A stretch of 64,000 bases of DNA from Caecibacteroides pullorum (GCF_019239235.1 NZ_JAAZTS010000012.1:1-64000), one strand, 5' to 3'. Shown: positions 27,602 through 35,743, numbered from the stretch's first letter. Translations and numbers: made by a program. The notes: generated by a model not told the origin, from the sequence alone.

Positions 27602-29026
27602 TTATTGATTTTTCAATAAAGTCCTCCAACGGCATCCTTCATCATACATCAAAGAAGAACTGTAACCTAACCTTCTAACTTTATCGGATGAATCGATATC
27701 GGTATAGTTTGCTTTTAAGAATGCTTGAGTCGATTCTCTATAGAAAGTGCTTTCTGAACAGGCAAAAGTAGTACCGGCACGTCCATCTTCATTATAGAAA
27801 ATGGTCAGTTCCGGATAGACCAGATTAAAGTCATTATTCAAATCACCAATAGCTATGTTAGATAGCATTTTGACATTCGACATGTCGAATGTTTCCAATG
27901 CGTCCAGGCTTTCGATGTCAATGGTGTTAACTTTCAATTCATCCTTTTCGGGCAATTTGATTTCTTTCAGTGCAGGACATCCAAGAACCATCAGATTACT
28001 GCCATACGTTTCATTACTTTCCGTCTCTTTATCTCGTTGTCCCCAAATAGTAGAATAGCTCAAATCTAATTTCTGCAAACCCGGGATATTCTGAATCCAT
28101 ACATTTACTAAATTAGTAGCATTGGATAAATCGATAGCTTCCACTTCTACATTTTGCAGGATGATTTGAGTAATGGATTTCCCTACTTTTACGTTAGGCA
28201 TAGAAGCTACATTTTCTACTTCAGCGGCGTAAAGACCGAATTTAGAGCCTTCCCAAGAGAGACTTCCTATCAAATATTGAATACCTTCAAAGTTGGAAAC
28301 ATTATCAGTAGGAGAAACAAGTAACTCCTTTGTTTTTTGGTCGAGTCCCAAGCGTTTGTTAAGGTCTATTTGGTCGCCGTTAAACAAATCGGAGAAGTCA
28401 GTCTTCAAACGGACGAGCAGGTTTGCGTCGGGCACGTCGCGCAGGGTGGTATAGGTTTGCAGATTGCCATCGACATCAGTCATCTTCATATCAATGGTGC
28501 CGGCGGTGATGGCTTCCTTGTTTTGGCGGTAGAAACGCACGAGATCTTCGATATTCTCTTTAGCGGTTTCCGGAAGGTAAAGTTTGGTAATTTCGTGCAG
28601 GTTAGTCACAGTTTCATCGCCGTTTTCTTCCACTACGACACTCACAAGATTATCATAGTCGTAGATTTCATTACCCGTCAGGTCTATGCCGGTGATTTGT
28701 TCCGGTAATTTGGCAAAGTCGAACGCCGGGCCGTAACCATTGTCCGACAGATCCACATCAGTCAAGTTAGGGAACATGGAAAGTTCTGCCAGTGCGTCTG
28801 TGGAAATCTGTGTCCCAGAGAGATCAAGCGTAGTTGTATTATTAGCCAAATCGTCAAGCAACAATTTTCCGTTTGCGTCAAACTGGTAGCCTTTTTGTAC
28901 CAGAATGTCCTTCAGTGCTGTGTTCTCAATAGGGTTAGTGCTGTACGTAAATCCTTCTTCTTCGCTACATGAAACAAATCCCAGAGTTGTAGCAAGTCCT
29001 AAGCATAAAATTAAAGTCTTTCTCAT
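27602..29026 (-). CDS. Leucine-rich repeat lipoprotein, first gene of the heme locus
   Basis: A 474-residue lipoprotein (lipobox GFVSC). Residues about 60-120 contain LRR units (TTTLDLSGTQIS, LTDVDLSDNGY, ITGIDLTGNEI). A helical insert at about 140-230 follows, then more LRR-like units (VEAIDLSNATNL, LQKLDLSYSTIW, LKEIKLPE, LETFDMSNVKML) to about 385, and a C-terminal non-repeat part. Probably surface-exposed; similar LRR proteins sit at the head of Bacteroidetes heme loci, and it could bind a hemoprotein (inference). Its promoter lies next to a palindrome shared with the flavodoxin side. Confidence 0.75.
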   Translation of the reverse strand: MRKTLILCLGLATTLGFVSCSEEEGFTYSTNPIENTALKDILVQKGYQFDANGKLLLDDLANNTTTLDLSGTQISTDALAELSMFPNLTDVDLSDNGYGPAFDFAKLPEQITGIDLTGNEIYDYDNLVSVVVEENGDETVTNLHEITKLYLPETAKENIEDLVRFYRQNKEAITAGTIDMKMTDVDGNLQTYTTLRDVPDANLLVRLKTDFSDLFNGDQIDLNKRLGLDQKTKELLVSPTDNVSNFEGIQYLIGSLSWEGSKFGLYAAEVENVASMPNVKVGKSITQIILQNVEVEAIDLSNATNLVNVWIQNIPGLQKLDLSYSTIWGQRDKETESNETYGSNLMVLGCPALKEIKLPEKDELKVNTIDIESLDALETFDMSNVKMLSNIAIGDLNNDFNLVYPELTIFYNEDGRAGTTFACSESTFYRESTQAFLKANYTDIDSSDKVRRLGYSSSLMYDEGCRWRTLLKNQ

Positions 29027-29061
29027 CTTTATTTATATAATTAAGTTTTTTAGAATCGGCG

Positions 29062-29092
29062 CAAAAGTAAAACCTTTACTTATAACATACAA
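29062..29092 (-). promoter_or_regulatory. Promoter of the heme locus
   Basis: On the minus strand TTG (29090-29092), a 20-base spacer and TACTTTTG (29062-29069) match consensus. The leader is about 30 bases. The -33 edge touches the operator-like palindrome at 29092-29109. Confidence 0.65.
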
Positions 29093-29109
29093 TACCTATT
29101 TTTTGGTAT
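29092..29109. promoter_or_regulatory. Operator-like palindrome, heme-side copy
   Basis: ATACC-N8-GGTAT, with core CCTA-N4-TTGG. It abuts the -33 region of the heme-locus promoter and resembles the perfect palindrome at 29233-29249 and the copy at 29311-29327. Confidence 0.55.
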
Positions 29110-29232
29110 TTATTAACATCGTTAATCCTAATAAATGAGGATTGCAAACTTTAAAATCAGCCAATTTTAACGGTTTTTCAAAAACTTCAAACAACCTATC
29201 CAATAACAAACGTTAAAGATCGTTTTACTCAT

Positions 29233-29249
29233 ATACCTATATTAGGTAT
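29233..29249. promoter_or_regulatory. Operator-like perfect palindrome, central copy
   Basis: ATACCTA-TAT-TAGGTAT is a perfect 7-3-7 palindrome in the middle of the divergent intergenic region, about 125-130 bases from one copy and about 60-65 bases from the other. It is a candidate binding site for an iron- or heme-responsive dimeric regulator; the regulator is not in the window. Confidence 0.6.
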
Positions 29250-29310
29250 TGCCATCTTAGATAAAAAAATACTATTATGCTCATCAGGGCCAATACGATA
29301 ATAGCAAAAA

Positions 29311-29327
29311 GCCCTATTTTTAGGTAT
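29311..29327. promoter_or_regulatory. Operator-like palindrome, flavodoxin-side copy
   Basis: The core CCTA-N4-TAGG followed by TAT ends exactly where the flavodoxin -33 element begins. The left half-site is degenerate (GCCCTA). Confidence 0.5.
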
Positions 29328-29357
29328 TTCAAAAAAGAAAAAGACGGTATATTTTTG
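29327..29357 (+). promoter_or_regulatory. Promoter of the flavodoxin gene
   Basis: TTTC (29327-29330), a 19-base spacer and TATTTTTG (29350-29357). The leader is about 25 bases. Confidence 0.65.
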
Positions 29358-29385
29358 CACCGTAAACAATTAAAATATTTACTTC

Positions 29386-29892
29386 ATGAAAAAGATTGGT
29401 ATATTTTACGGTTCCTCCACCGGAACCTGCGAAAGCCTGGCTGAACAACTGGCCGGCGAACTGGGAGTGACAGGCGGCGACGTGCACAGCGCGGACAAGC
29501 TGACTGCCGAATTGGCAAATACCTACGACGTGCTGGTACTGGGAACCTCCACCTGGGGCGACGGAGAACTGCAGGACGACTGGTATGATGCCATCAAGGT
29601 GCTGAAAGGCATGGACCTGCATGGCAAGGACGTGGCCCTGTTCGGCTGCGGCGATTCGGAGTCCTACTGCGACACCTTCTGCGACGGTATGGGTATCCTC
29701 TACGAAGATCTGAAGGACACGGGATGCACCTTCCTAGGCAACCGCGTCAGCACGGACGGCTATTCATTCGGCAGTTCCATCGCCGTGGTGGACGGATGCT
29801 TCGTGGGTCTCGCGCTGGACGATGTGAACGAAAGTGGCAAGACCGCCAGCCGCATCAGTGCCTGGGCTGCCGACCTGAAGAAGTGCTTCTGA
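29386..29892 (+). CDS. fldA: Flavodoxin
   Basis: A 168-residue long-chain flavodoxin, an FMN electron carrier that replaces ferredoxin when iron is scarce. The phosphate-binding loop is FYGSSTGTCES (residues 7-17), the isoalloxazine-contacting 50s loop GTSTWGDGELQDDW and the 90s loop FGCGDSESYCDTF. Length and loops are complete. It is divergent from the heme locus and shares its palindromic intergenic region, in line with common iron-linked control. DUF2023 follows after 27 bases. Confidence 0.95.
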   Translation: MKKIGIFYGSSTGTCESLAEQLAGELGVTGGDVHSADKLTAELANTYDVLVLGTSTWGDGELQDDWYDAIKVLKGMDLHGKDVALFGCGDSESYCDTFCDGMGILYEDLKDTGCTFLGNRVSTDGYSFGSSIAVVDGCFVGLALDDVNESGKTASRISAWAADLKKCF

Positions 29893-29919
29893 CCTTTTTC
29901 TCTCTTCATTTTAAACTTT

Positions 29920-30282
29920 ATGGACATGATATCATCCCCCGACATCCTCCCGGCAGACCTGAAGGTGTTTCTGAACCACGTGTACGAGTATAAGAAAGGT
30001 GTGCGCCGCATGGTGCTCTATACAGTCAACCGCAAGTATGAAGCCTTTGCTACAGCCCGTCTAAAGAGCCAGCACATAGATTTTCTCGTACAGCCAGCTT
30101 CGGACACGAGCATCAATCTGTTCTTCGGCCGTCCTGAGTGCATTCGGGCTATCCGTTTTCTGGCAGACAGACCGCTCAATCTGCTTTCGCCCGAAGAAGA
30201 CTTCATTCTGGGAGCGATGCTGGGGTATGACATCTGTGCGCAGTGCGAACGTTACTGTAAACGAAAGAAAGCCTCCTGCTAA
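29920..30282 (+). CDS. DUF2023 family protein
   Basis: A 120-residue cytoplasmic protein of the DUF2023 family, which typically follows flavodoxin in Bacteroidales. Visible segments are FLNHVYEYKKGVRRMVLYTV (near 18-37), a central PECIRAIRFLADRPLNLLSPEEDFILGAMLGYD split over the second half, and a C-terminal ICAQCERYCKRKKASC with four cysteines, which could bind a metal. Function is unknown; the tight pairing suggests a partner or regulator of flavodoxin. The start ATG at 29920 is followed by another in-frame Met at residue 3. Confidence 0.85.
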   Translation: MDMISSPDILPADLKVFLNHVYEYKKGVRRMVLYTVNRKYEAFATARLKSQHIDFLVQPASDTSINLFFGRPECIRAIRFLADRPLNLLSPEEDFILGAMLGYDICAQCERYCKRKKASC

Positions 30283-30654
30283 TAAGGATGGTGTAATCTC
30301 TCTCGTTCTGTTTCCTTATATACTGAATAATACGTTACAGCTCATTATATTGACTTCTACACCATATATGGAGGTTACGTGCATAAGAATAGAATGAGTA
30401 TAAATCTTCCCCAACTCATCAATACAGACTTCAAGCCTGTAGCCTTCATACGTACAGGAAAATTACCCTGCGAAAGCACTTTCATTTTTCCGTTTACATA
30501 CGTTTATCCTTTCAGAGGAAAATACTCTATCAATATTCTACTTTTTCCCTTTATACGAAATTCTTGTCTTTGACAAAGAAAAAGGAATAATCTAACGAAT
30601 AAATACAATAAAAAACTGTTATCCCTTCCATCAAAGATAAATCCCAATCCTGAT
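30283..30654. other. AT-rich intergenic stretch without a supported gene
   Basis: About 370 bases with no open frame that looks coding, no clear promoter and no repeat that I can match elsewhere. A short imperfect palindrome (TTCTTGTC-TTTG-ACAAAGAA) lies near 30560-30580. Confidence 0.5.
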
Positions 30655-30660
30655 TTGCCA

Positions 30661-30737
30661 GCCGCATTTATTCCTTTTTTCAGGAGAATTTTCCTTATGG
30701 CTTACGCCATGAAAATTCACCTGAAAAAGAATGCGGC
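30661..30737. repeat. Large imperfect inverted repeat at the 5' end of an FKBP remnant
   Basis: The left arm 30661-30701 (GCCGCATT...ATGGC) pairs with the right arm 30706-30737 (GCCATGAAAATTC...AATGCGGC) around a 4-base loop TTAC. About 30 pairs form, with a few bulged bases in the left arm. The right arm runs into the start of the FKBP-like reading frame, so the element may have replaced the gene's original 5' end. Confidence 0.7.
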
Positions 30738-31061
30738 GGCAAAAGGATTAGAATTAAAGGAAAGATTACAACAGGAGCTTCAGACGGCAAGCACCCTACT
30801 CCGCGCAGCATTGTCACGGCCCACTACACAGGGTGGACCATCAACGGCAAGAAATTCGACAGCAGTCGTGGCGGTACACCCGCCGCTTTCCGCCTGAGCG
30901 ACCTGATAGAAGGATGGATAATAGCCATGCAACAAATGTGCGTGGGTGACAAATGGGAAATCTACCTTCCTGCCGAAATGGGATATGGCAAGTGCTCGCA
31001 ACCAGGCATACCCGGCGGTTCCACACTGATATTCGAAATCGAACTGCTGGGCATCGGCTGA
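30697..31061 (+). pseudogene. Frameshifted FKBP-type peptidyl-prolyl isomerase
   Basis: From about 30771 to the stop at 31059-31061 the frame encodes a good FKBP domain: DGKHPTPRSIVTAHYTGW, NGKKFDSSRGG, AFRLSDLIEGW, MCVGDKWEIYLPAEMGYG and STLIFEIELLGIG. This frame has no start codon. A candidate 5' part with ATG at 30697 (MAYAMKIHLKKNAAAKG...RLQQEL) is in a different frame and leads into it near 30775-30783, so one frameshift would restore a protein of about 120 residues. The 5' part is itself built on a large hairpin. A sequencing error, or programmed shift, is the alternative to decay. Confidence 0.7.
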
Positions 31062-31131
31062 CACTCCCCCCTGACAGGCATGGTTATCACCACACTTCTC
31101 ATTATAAATATTTTCACTACTATAAAAACAT

Positions 31132-31165
31132 TTGTCGCAAGAAGTTGCTACATTTGTAGCGACAA
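31132..31165 (+). promoter_or_regulatory. nagA promoter -7 box inside a palindromic operator
   Basis: TACATTTG at 31149-31156 matches the -7 consensus. It is enclosed by nested inverted repeats: TTGTCGC (31132-31138) with GCGACAA (31159-31165), and GCTAC (31147-31151) with GTAGC (31156-31160). A repressor bound here would cover the promoter. Confidence 0.5.
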
Positions 31166-31202
31166 TCATTTTATATTAAACCTCTAAAAACAGAAAAAAA
31201 CG

Positions 31203-32366
31203 ATGCTTACACAGATTATAAACGGACGCATATTCACGCCACAAGGATGGCTGAACGAAGGTTCCGTACTGATGCGTGACGGAAAGATATTGGAAGTGAC
31301 AAATTGCGACCTGGCCCTCATCGGTGCCAAGCTGATTGATGCCAAGGGAATGTACATCGTCCCCGGCTTTGTATGCATGCACATACACGGAGGCGGCGGA
31401 CACGACTTCACCGAATGTACAGAGGAAGCTTTCCGCACAGCTACCCATGCCCACCTGCTCCATGGAGCCACGACCATCTTCCCCACCCTGTCCGCATCGC
31501 CTTTCGACAAGCTGCATCAGGCAGCCGCCCTCTGCGAAAAGATGATGCAGGAGCCGGGCAGCCCGGTAGAAGGCCTCCACATCGAAGGTCCCTACCTGAA
31601 CCCCAAGATGGCAGGCGAACAATTTGCCGGACAGGTGAAAGCCATTGACGAAAAAGAATACAAGGAATTGCTGGAAAGCACAAACTGCATCCGCCGTTGG
31701 GACGCCTCACCCGAGCTGCCTGGCGCACTGGAGTTTGCCAAATATCTACGCGAAAAAGGAATTCTGGTAGCCGTATCACACACCGAAGCCGAATACGATG
31801 AGATCAAAGCTGCCTACGAAGCTGGATTCACACATGCCGCCCACTTCTACAATGCCATGCCCGGCTTCCACAAACGCCGCGAATACAAATATGAAGGTAC
31901 TGTAGAAAGCGTCTACCTGACCGACGGCATGACCATCGAACTGATAGCTGACGGCATTCACCTGCCTTCTACCATCCTGCGCCTGGCCTATAAGCTGAAA
32001 GGAGTGGACCACACTTGCCTCGTCACCGATGCCATGTCCTGTTCGGCAACTGCCGGCAAGGAAATCAACGATCCTCGCTACATCATCGAAGACGGTGTAT
32101 GCAAGCTGGCCGACCGTTCTTCCCTGGCTGGCAGTATCGCTACAGGCGACGTACTGGTACGTACCATGGTGAAGGCAGGTATTCCGCTGGGCGATGCCTT
32201 ACGCATGGCCAGTGAGACTCCGGCACGTATCATGAACATATTCGACCGCAAAGGCTCCCTGCAGAAAGATAAGGATGCCGACATCCTCGTCATGGACAAG
32301 GACCTGAACATACGTGCCGTATGGCAAAACGGTCAACTCATTGAAGAGACCAATACGTTATTCTGA
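31203..32366 (+). CDS. nagA: N-acetylglucosamine-6-phosphate deacetylase
   Basis: A 387-residue amidohydrolase that converts GlcNAc-6-P to GlcN-6-P plus acetate, the entry to amino-sugar catabolism. Metal-binding HIHGGGGHDF begins at His60. The HIEGPYLNP motif, a VSHTEA histidine, HAAHFYNAMPGFHKR and the catalytic aspartate in LVTDAMS are all present. Length is normal. No nagB adjoins it, although a related sugar-phosphate lactonase lies at 48445. The palindrome over its promoter suggests amino-sugar-responsive repression. Confidence 0.94.
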   Translation: MLTQIINGRIFTPQGWLNEGSVLMRDGKILEVTNCDLALIGAKLIDAKGMYIVPGFVCMHIHGGGGHDFTECTEEAFRTATHAHLLHGATTIFPTLSASPFDKLHQAAALCEKMMQEPGSPVEGLHIEGPYLNPKMAGEQFAGQVKAIDEKEYKELLESTNCIRRWDASPELPGALEFAKYLREKGILVAVSHTEAEYDEIKAAYEAGFTHAAHFYNAMPGFHKRREYKYEGTVESVYLTDGMTIELIADGIHLPSTILRLAYKLKGVDHTCLVTDAMSCSATAGKEINDPRYIIEDGVCKLADRSSLAGSIATGDVLVRTMVKAGIPLGDALRMASETPARIMNIFDRKGSLQKDKDADILVMDKDLNIRAVWQNGQLIEETNTLF

Positions 32367-32405
32367 GAAAGAAAAACCTAATCCTAACTTTTAAAACAGA
32401 GAAAA

Positions 32406-33077
32406 ATGAAGAATGTTAAGTTAATGAGTGTAGTGCTCAGCATGGCCATTTTGGCCGGCAGTTGTGGAACAATGAACAACACAACCAAAGGGGGCATCAT
32501 CGGCGGCGGCGGTGGCGCCGTAGCAGGTGCAGCCATTGGAGGTCTGATCGGTAAAGGGAAAGGAGCCGCCATCGGCGCAGCTGTAGGAGCTGTAGTAGGT
32601 ACCGGCACTGGCGTTGTCATTGGTAAGAAGATGGACAAGAAGGCAGAAGAAGCTGCAAAAATTGAAGGTGCAGAAGTCGAAAAAGTAACAGATACCAACG
32701 GACTGGCTGCTGTCAAAGTGTCGTTCGCATCGGGCATCCTTTTCGGGTTCAACTCTTCCACACTGAGCAACGAAGCCAAGGCCTCTCTGCGCGATCTGGC
32801 ACAGATATTGAGAGACGATCCGACCACAGACATCGCCATCATTGGCCATACAGACAAAGTAGGCACGTATGAAGCCAACGTCAAGGTATCCAAAGATCGT
32901 GCCTATGCGGTAGAGAACTATTTACAGGATTGTAATGTATCTCCTGCACAATTCAAAGTCGTCAAAGGTGTAGCCTACGATGAATATGACGAGAGCAAGT
33001 CTGCAGATGAAAACCGACGCGTAGAAATCTACATGTATGCCAGCGAACAGATGATTCAGGAAGCTGCACAACAATAA
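32406..33077 (+). CDS. OmpA-family glycine-zipper lipoprotein (YiaD-like)
   Basis: A 223-residue lipoprotein (lipobox LAGSC). Residues 28-75 are glycine zipper repeats (GGIIGGGGGAVAGAAIGGLI, GKGAAIGAAVGAVVG), which insert into or span membrane. The C-terminal OmpA domain (about 105-215) binds peptidoglycan, with the ligand motif GHTDKVGTYEAN, SKDRAYAV and DENRRVEIYM. It therefore links the outer membrane to the wall. It begins 39 bases after nagA and ends before a bidirectional terminator; co-transcription with nagA is possible. Confidence 0.92.
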   Translation: MKNVKLMSVVLSMAILAGSCGTMNNTTKGGIIGGGGGAVAGAAIGGLIGKGKGAAIGAAVGAVVGTGTGVVIGKKMDKKAEEAAKIEGAEVEKVTDTNGLAAVKVSFASGILFGFNSSTLSNEAKASLRDLAQILRDDPTTDIAIIGHTDKVGTYEANVKVSKDRAYAVENYLQDCNVSPAQFKVVKGVAYDEYDESKSADENRRVEIYMYASEQMIQEAAQQ

Positions 33078-33099
33078 GAAAAGATACATACGAATACAA

Positions 33100-33140
33100 A
33101 AGAGGCGCGGATGCTATGCAATCTGCGCCTCTTCTTATTT
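33100..33140. terminator. Bidirectional terminator
   Basis: A 12-bp stem (33100-33111 with 33122-33133, one G-T pair), 10-base loop, with T-rich sequence to the right and A-rich to the left. It separates the OmpA lipoprotein from the convergent GH105 gene. Confidence 0.8.
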
Positions 33141-33154
33141 ATATTCACAGAAGA

Positions 33155-34516
33155 TTATTTGACCAACTGCTCGTATTCAACAGAAGCTAGAATAAAGGTA
33201 CCGACCGCTTTCCCTTCGTTCTCCACTACCGTCACATCCTTACCTGCCAGGTAGTAATTGACAGTTCCCGTACGAGACGGATCTTTGGCCGGCCCCAGAC
33301 CAGCCGATGCACACGTCTGCACCACGTCCAACTTACCGTCTTCTCGCTCACGAATAAAGGTCTTAAGCAAACCTTGATACGCCTTTTCGGCTACTGGAAG
33401 ATAAATCTCGCGATCAAGCAATCCCAAACGGATTCCCTTCAGATAAGCATACGTAAAAATGCCGGATGCAGATGCCTCCAGATAATTGGCCTCCGTTCCT
33501 ACATTATATACTTTCCCATTAATTGTATCTCCTTTGCCATCGGCAGCCGTTTGTGCATCGTATTGAAGCAACTGATACCACACACCAGAAACCGGATCTT
33601 GCCAACGTTTCAGTCCAGCTGCCACCTGATTGAAGATAGCCAACACGTCAGGATAGTCTGCATGATCTTTTGGCATATACTCGAGCACATCGGCCAAAGC
33701 CGCAAAATACCAGCCCATGCCACGCGCCCAAAACTCTTTACTACATCCTTTGAAAGGTTCTTCCTGATTGGCCCAGAAAGAATTTTCATCCTCGGGAGTA
33801 GCCGACCATGCGTGATAGTTCAACTGCTTGCCTTCGTCATAGGTATATTTATTGATAGTCTTGAACTGTAAAGCAATGTCAGCCCAACTCTGTGCATTGT
33901 CCTCAGCATCATCTTGTCCGAACACATGTTGCCACTGAGCATAAATCGTAGAACCCATATATAACCCATCAAGCCACATCTGATTGGGATATACAGCCTT
34001 GTGGAAAAATCCACCTGCCCCAGGAAGTCCTTCTGGTATACGGGAATGATCATACTTCAATTTGTTACGGATAAGCGAAGCTGCGTTCTTATACCGATTG
34101 GCATCTTTCGTATTTCCTTTCTTCAATTCCTCTTTATAAAGGGTAAAGAAAACATTACCCGCAGGCAAATCATCAATATTACTTGGACGAAGTGCCGACT
34201 CTCCCTTGGCATTCAGGATAACAGAACCATCGGGCGTCGTGCTGTTGTCAGCAAAAGCTTTTACTGCATCGTAATATTCCGTTTTTTCGGGATAAAGTGT
34301 CCATGCTTTCAGCACAGCATTCGCAACCAAACCAGACACATAATCCCAAGATGCACTGTCCAATTCCGTCTGATGATGACGGTTGCAATAGAAATCTACC
34401 AGGCCGTGAGATTCCACCATCCGTTGCGAATACTTTTCCGGTTGGGAAACCTTCTGTCCAGAACCACAGCTTACCATCAAACACATGGAAGCTGCCAATA
34501 AAAGATAATTTTTCAT
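33155..34516 (-). CDS. Glycoside hydrolase family 105/88 lipoprotein (unsaturated uronyl hydrolase)
   Basis: A 453-residue lipoprotein (lipobox LMVSC) with an (alpha/alpha)6 barrel. Recognisable segments are the catalytic-region PNQMWLDGLYMGSTIYAQW (near 173-191), EPFKGCSKEFWARGMGWYFAALADVLEY (split near 245-272) and SGIFTYAYLKGIRLG. Members remove unsaturated glucuronyl or galacturonyl residues from lyase products such as rhamnogalacturonan. It is solitary here; the only other pectin-type enzyme is the GH28 at 47086. The substrate is inferred from family. Confidence 0.88.
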   Translation of the reverse strand: MKNYLLLAASMCLMVSCGSGQKVSQPEKYSQRMVESHGLVDFYCNRHHQTELDSASWDYVSGLVANAVLKAWTLYPEKTEYYDAVKAFADNSTTPDGSVILNAKGESALRPSNIDDLPAGNVFFTLYKEELKKGNTKDANRYKNAASLIRNKLKYDHSRIPEGLPGAGGFFHKAVYPNQMWLDGLYMGSTIYAQWQHVFGQDDAEDNAQSWADIALQFKTINKYTYDEGKQLNYHAWSATPEDENSFWANQEEPFKGCSKEFWARGMGWYFAALADVLEYMPKDHADYPDVLAIFNQVAAGLKRWQDPVSGVWYQLLQYDAQTAADGKGDTINGKVYNVGTEANYLEASASGIFTYAYLKGIRLGLLDREIYLPVAEKAYQGLLKTFIREREDGKLDVVQTCASAGLGPAKDPSRTGTVNYYLAGKDVTVVENEGKAVGTFILASVEYEQLVK

Positions 34517-34604
34517 GCCATTATAATTTTACATTCAAAAAACATTCGTCAATAAAGAAACAGCATTCACCTATCAGAAAGAGATACCGTGTTCGCTAAC
34601 GGTG

Positions 34605-34612
34605 CAAATATA
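34605..34612 (-). promoter_or_regulatory. -7 promoter element of the GH105 gene
   Basis: TATATTTG on the minus strand, giving a leader of about 80 bases. Confidence 0.5.
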
Positions 34613-34687
34613 GTATTCCCCATCCAAAATAAAAACTTTTAGAACACATCTTTACAGGCACAATCCCTCACATATCGAGAAAAAACC

Positions 34688-34695
34688 TATTTTTG
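34688..34695 (+). promoter_or_regulatory. -7 promoter element of the SDR gene
   Basis: TATTTTTG, 33 bases before the SDR start codon. Confidence 0.5.
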
Positions 34696-34727
34696 CACTA
34701 TCATTAAACAAAAAAGACAACTCAACC

Positions 34728-35480
34728 ATGAAATTCAAGAACAAAGTTTGCATCATTACCGGAGGAGCGGCAGGTATCGGCAGATGTCTGGCCGAAAGTT
34801 TCAGCGCTGAAGGAGCCCGTGTATATGTCATAGACAAGGAACAGGTCACAATAAAAAATGATCTGATCCATTTTTTCCAAGGTGACATTGCCGAACAGAC
34901 TGTAATAGATACTTTCGTCGACTGGATACTTGCACACGAGCAACAAATAGATATCCTGATAAACAACGCATGCCTAATGAAGGGCGGTATCCTATCCGGC
35001 TGTACATACGATGACTTCCTGTATGTGCAACGTGTAGGCGTGGCAGCCCCCTTTTGGCTGACCAGCCGGCTAAAGCCCCATTTTGCATCGGGAGCCAGTA
35101 TCGTCAACCTGTCATCTACCCGTGCTTTCCAATCACAAGCAGATACAGAAAGTTATTCGGCTGCCAAAGGTGGCATTACGGCCCTGACCCACGCACTGGC
35201 TATCAGTCTGGCGGGTATTGCACGCGTCAATTCCATCGCACCAGGATGGATCGAGACAGCCCGTTTCCACGAAGGAACAGACGTACCTCATTATACAGAA
35301 AGCGACCTTCTACAACATCCGTCAAGACGTGTAGGCGAGCCGGAAGACATCGTACAGGCAGCATTCTTCCTGTGCGACGAACGGAACAGCTTCATCACTG
35401 GTACCAACTTAACCGTAGACGGCGGCATGAGCAAACTGATGGTTTACCACAACGATGAAGGTTGGACCCTGGACAAGTGA
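34728..35480 (+). CDS. Short-chain dehydrogenase/reductase
   Basis: A 250-residue classical SDR. The cofactor motif TGGAAGIGRCLAE spans residues 11-23, the NNA segment 79-81, Ser near 129-130 and YSAAK at 143-147, so the catalytic Ser-Tyr-Lys set is complete. Asp36 after the second strand (YVIDKE) favours NAD over NADP. The C-terminus ends with the usual FITGTNLTVDGGMSKLM. The substrate is not predictable; it is a single gene between GH105 and hsp20. Confidence 0.9.
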   Translation: MKFKNKVCIITGGAAGIGRCLAESFSAEGARVYVIDKEQVTIKNDLIHFFQGDIAEQTVIDTFVDWILAHEQQIDILINNACLMKGGILSGCTYDDFLYVQRVGVAAPFWLTSRLKPHFASGASIVNLSSTRAFQSQADTESYSAAKGGITALTHALAISLAGIARVNSIAPGWIETARFHEGTDVPHYTESDLLQHPSRRVGEPEDIVQAAFFLCDERNSFITGTNLTVDGGMSKLMVYHNDEGWTLDK

Positions 35481-35502
35481 CATCTTTGCCGAAAAAACGT
35501 CA

Positions 35503-35532
35503 TTCTGACAGACAGGACACTTTCTGTCAGAA
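35503..35532. repeat. Nine-bp inverted repeat after the SDR gene
   Basis: TTCTGACAG (35503-35511) and CTGTCAGAA (35524-35532) with a 12-base spacer. It could be a weak terminator for the SDR gene, but no T-run follows. Confidence 0.5.
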
Positions 35533-35610
35533 GCCCCAAAAGCCAACAAAGTATGCAAAGTTTTAAAAGAAAGAGATTGTTGATTAAAATTCTTTTCACA
35601 AGTTAAAAAG

Positions 35611-35656
35611 TGCCGAAACCTAAACTGACATTTCGGCAACCGGCACAAAGTTTGCA
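35611..35656 (+). promoter_or_regulatory. Sigma-54-like promoter with upstream palindrome, hsp20
   Basis: GGCAC-AAAGT-TTGCA at 35642-35656 reproduces the -24/-12 consensus (TGGCAC-N5-TTGCW) with GG and GC exactly 12 bases apart; only the first base differs (C for T). Immediately upstream is an 8-bp inverted repeat, TGCCGAAA (35611-35618) and TTTCGGCA (35631-35638). No TAnnTTTG box is seen in the leader. A start near 35667 would leave a leader of about 77 bases. Confidence 0.55.
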
Positions 35657-35743
35657 ACTCCTTATGCGAACAACGAAACCGAAAGGTGGAGGAGTTCAGA
35701 GAAAAAATGATAATAAACAACTTAAAAATAGGAGATTACAACT

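Noticed and set aside
30379-30573. A 64-codon frame in the AT-rich gap after DUF2023
   Set aside because: No promoter or motif, and the composition is that of non-coding AT-rich DNA.
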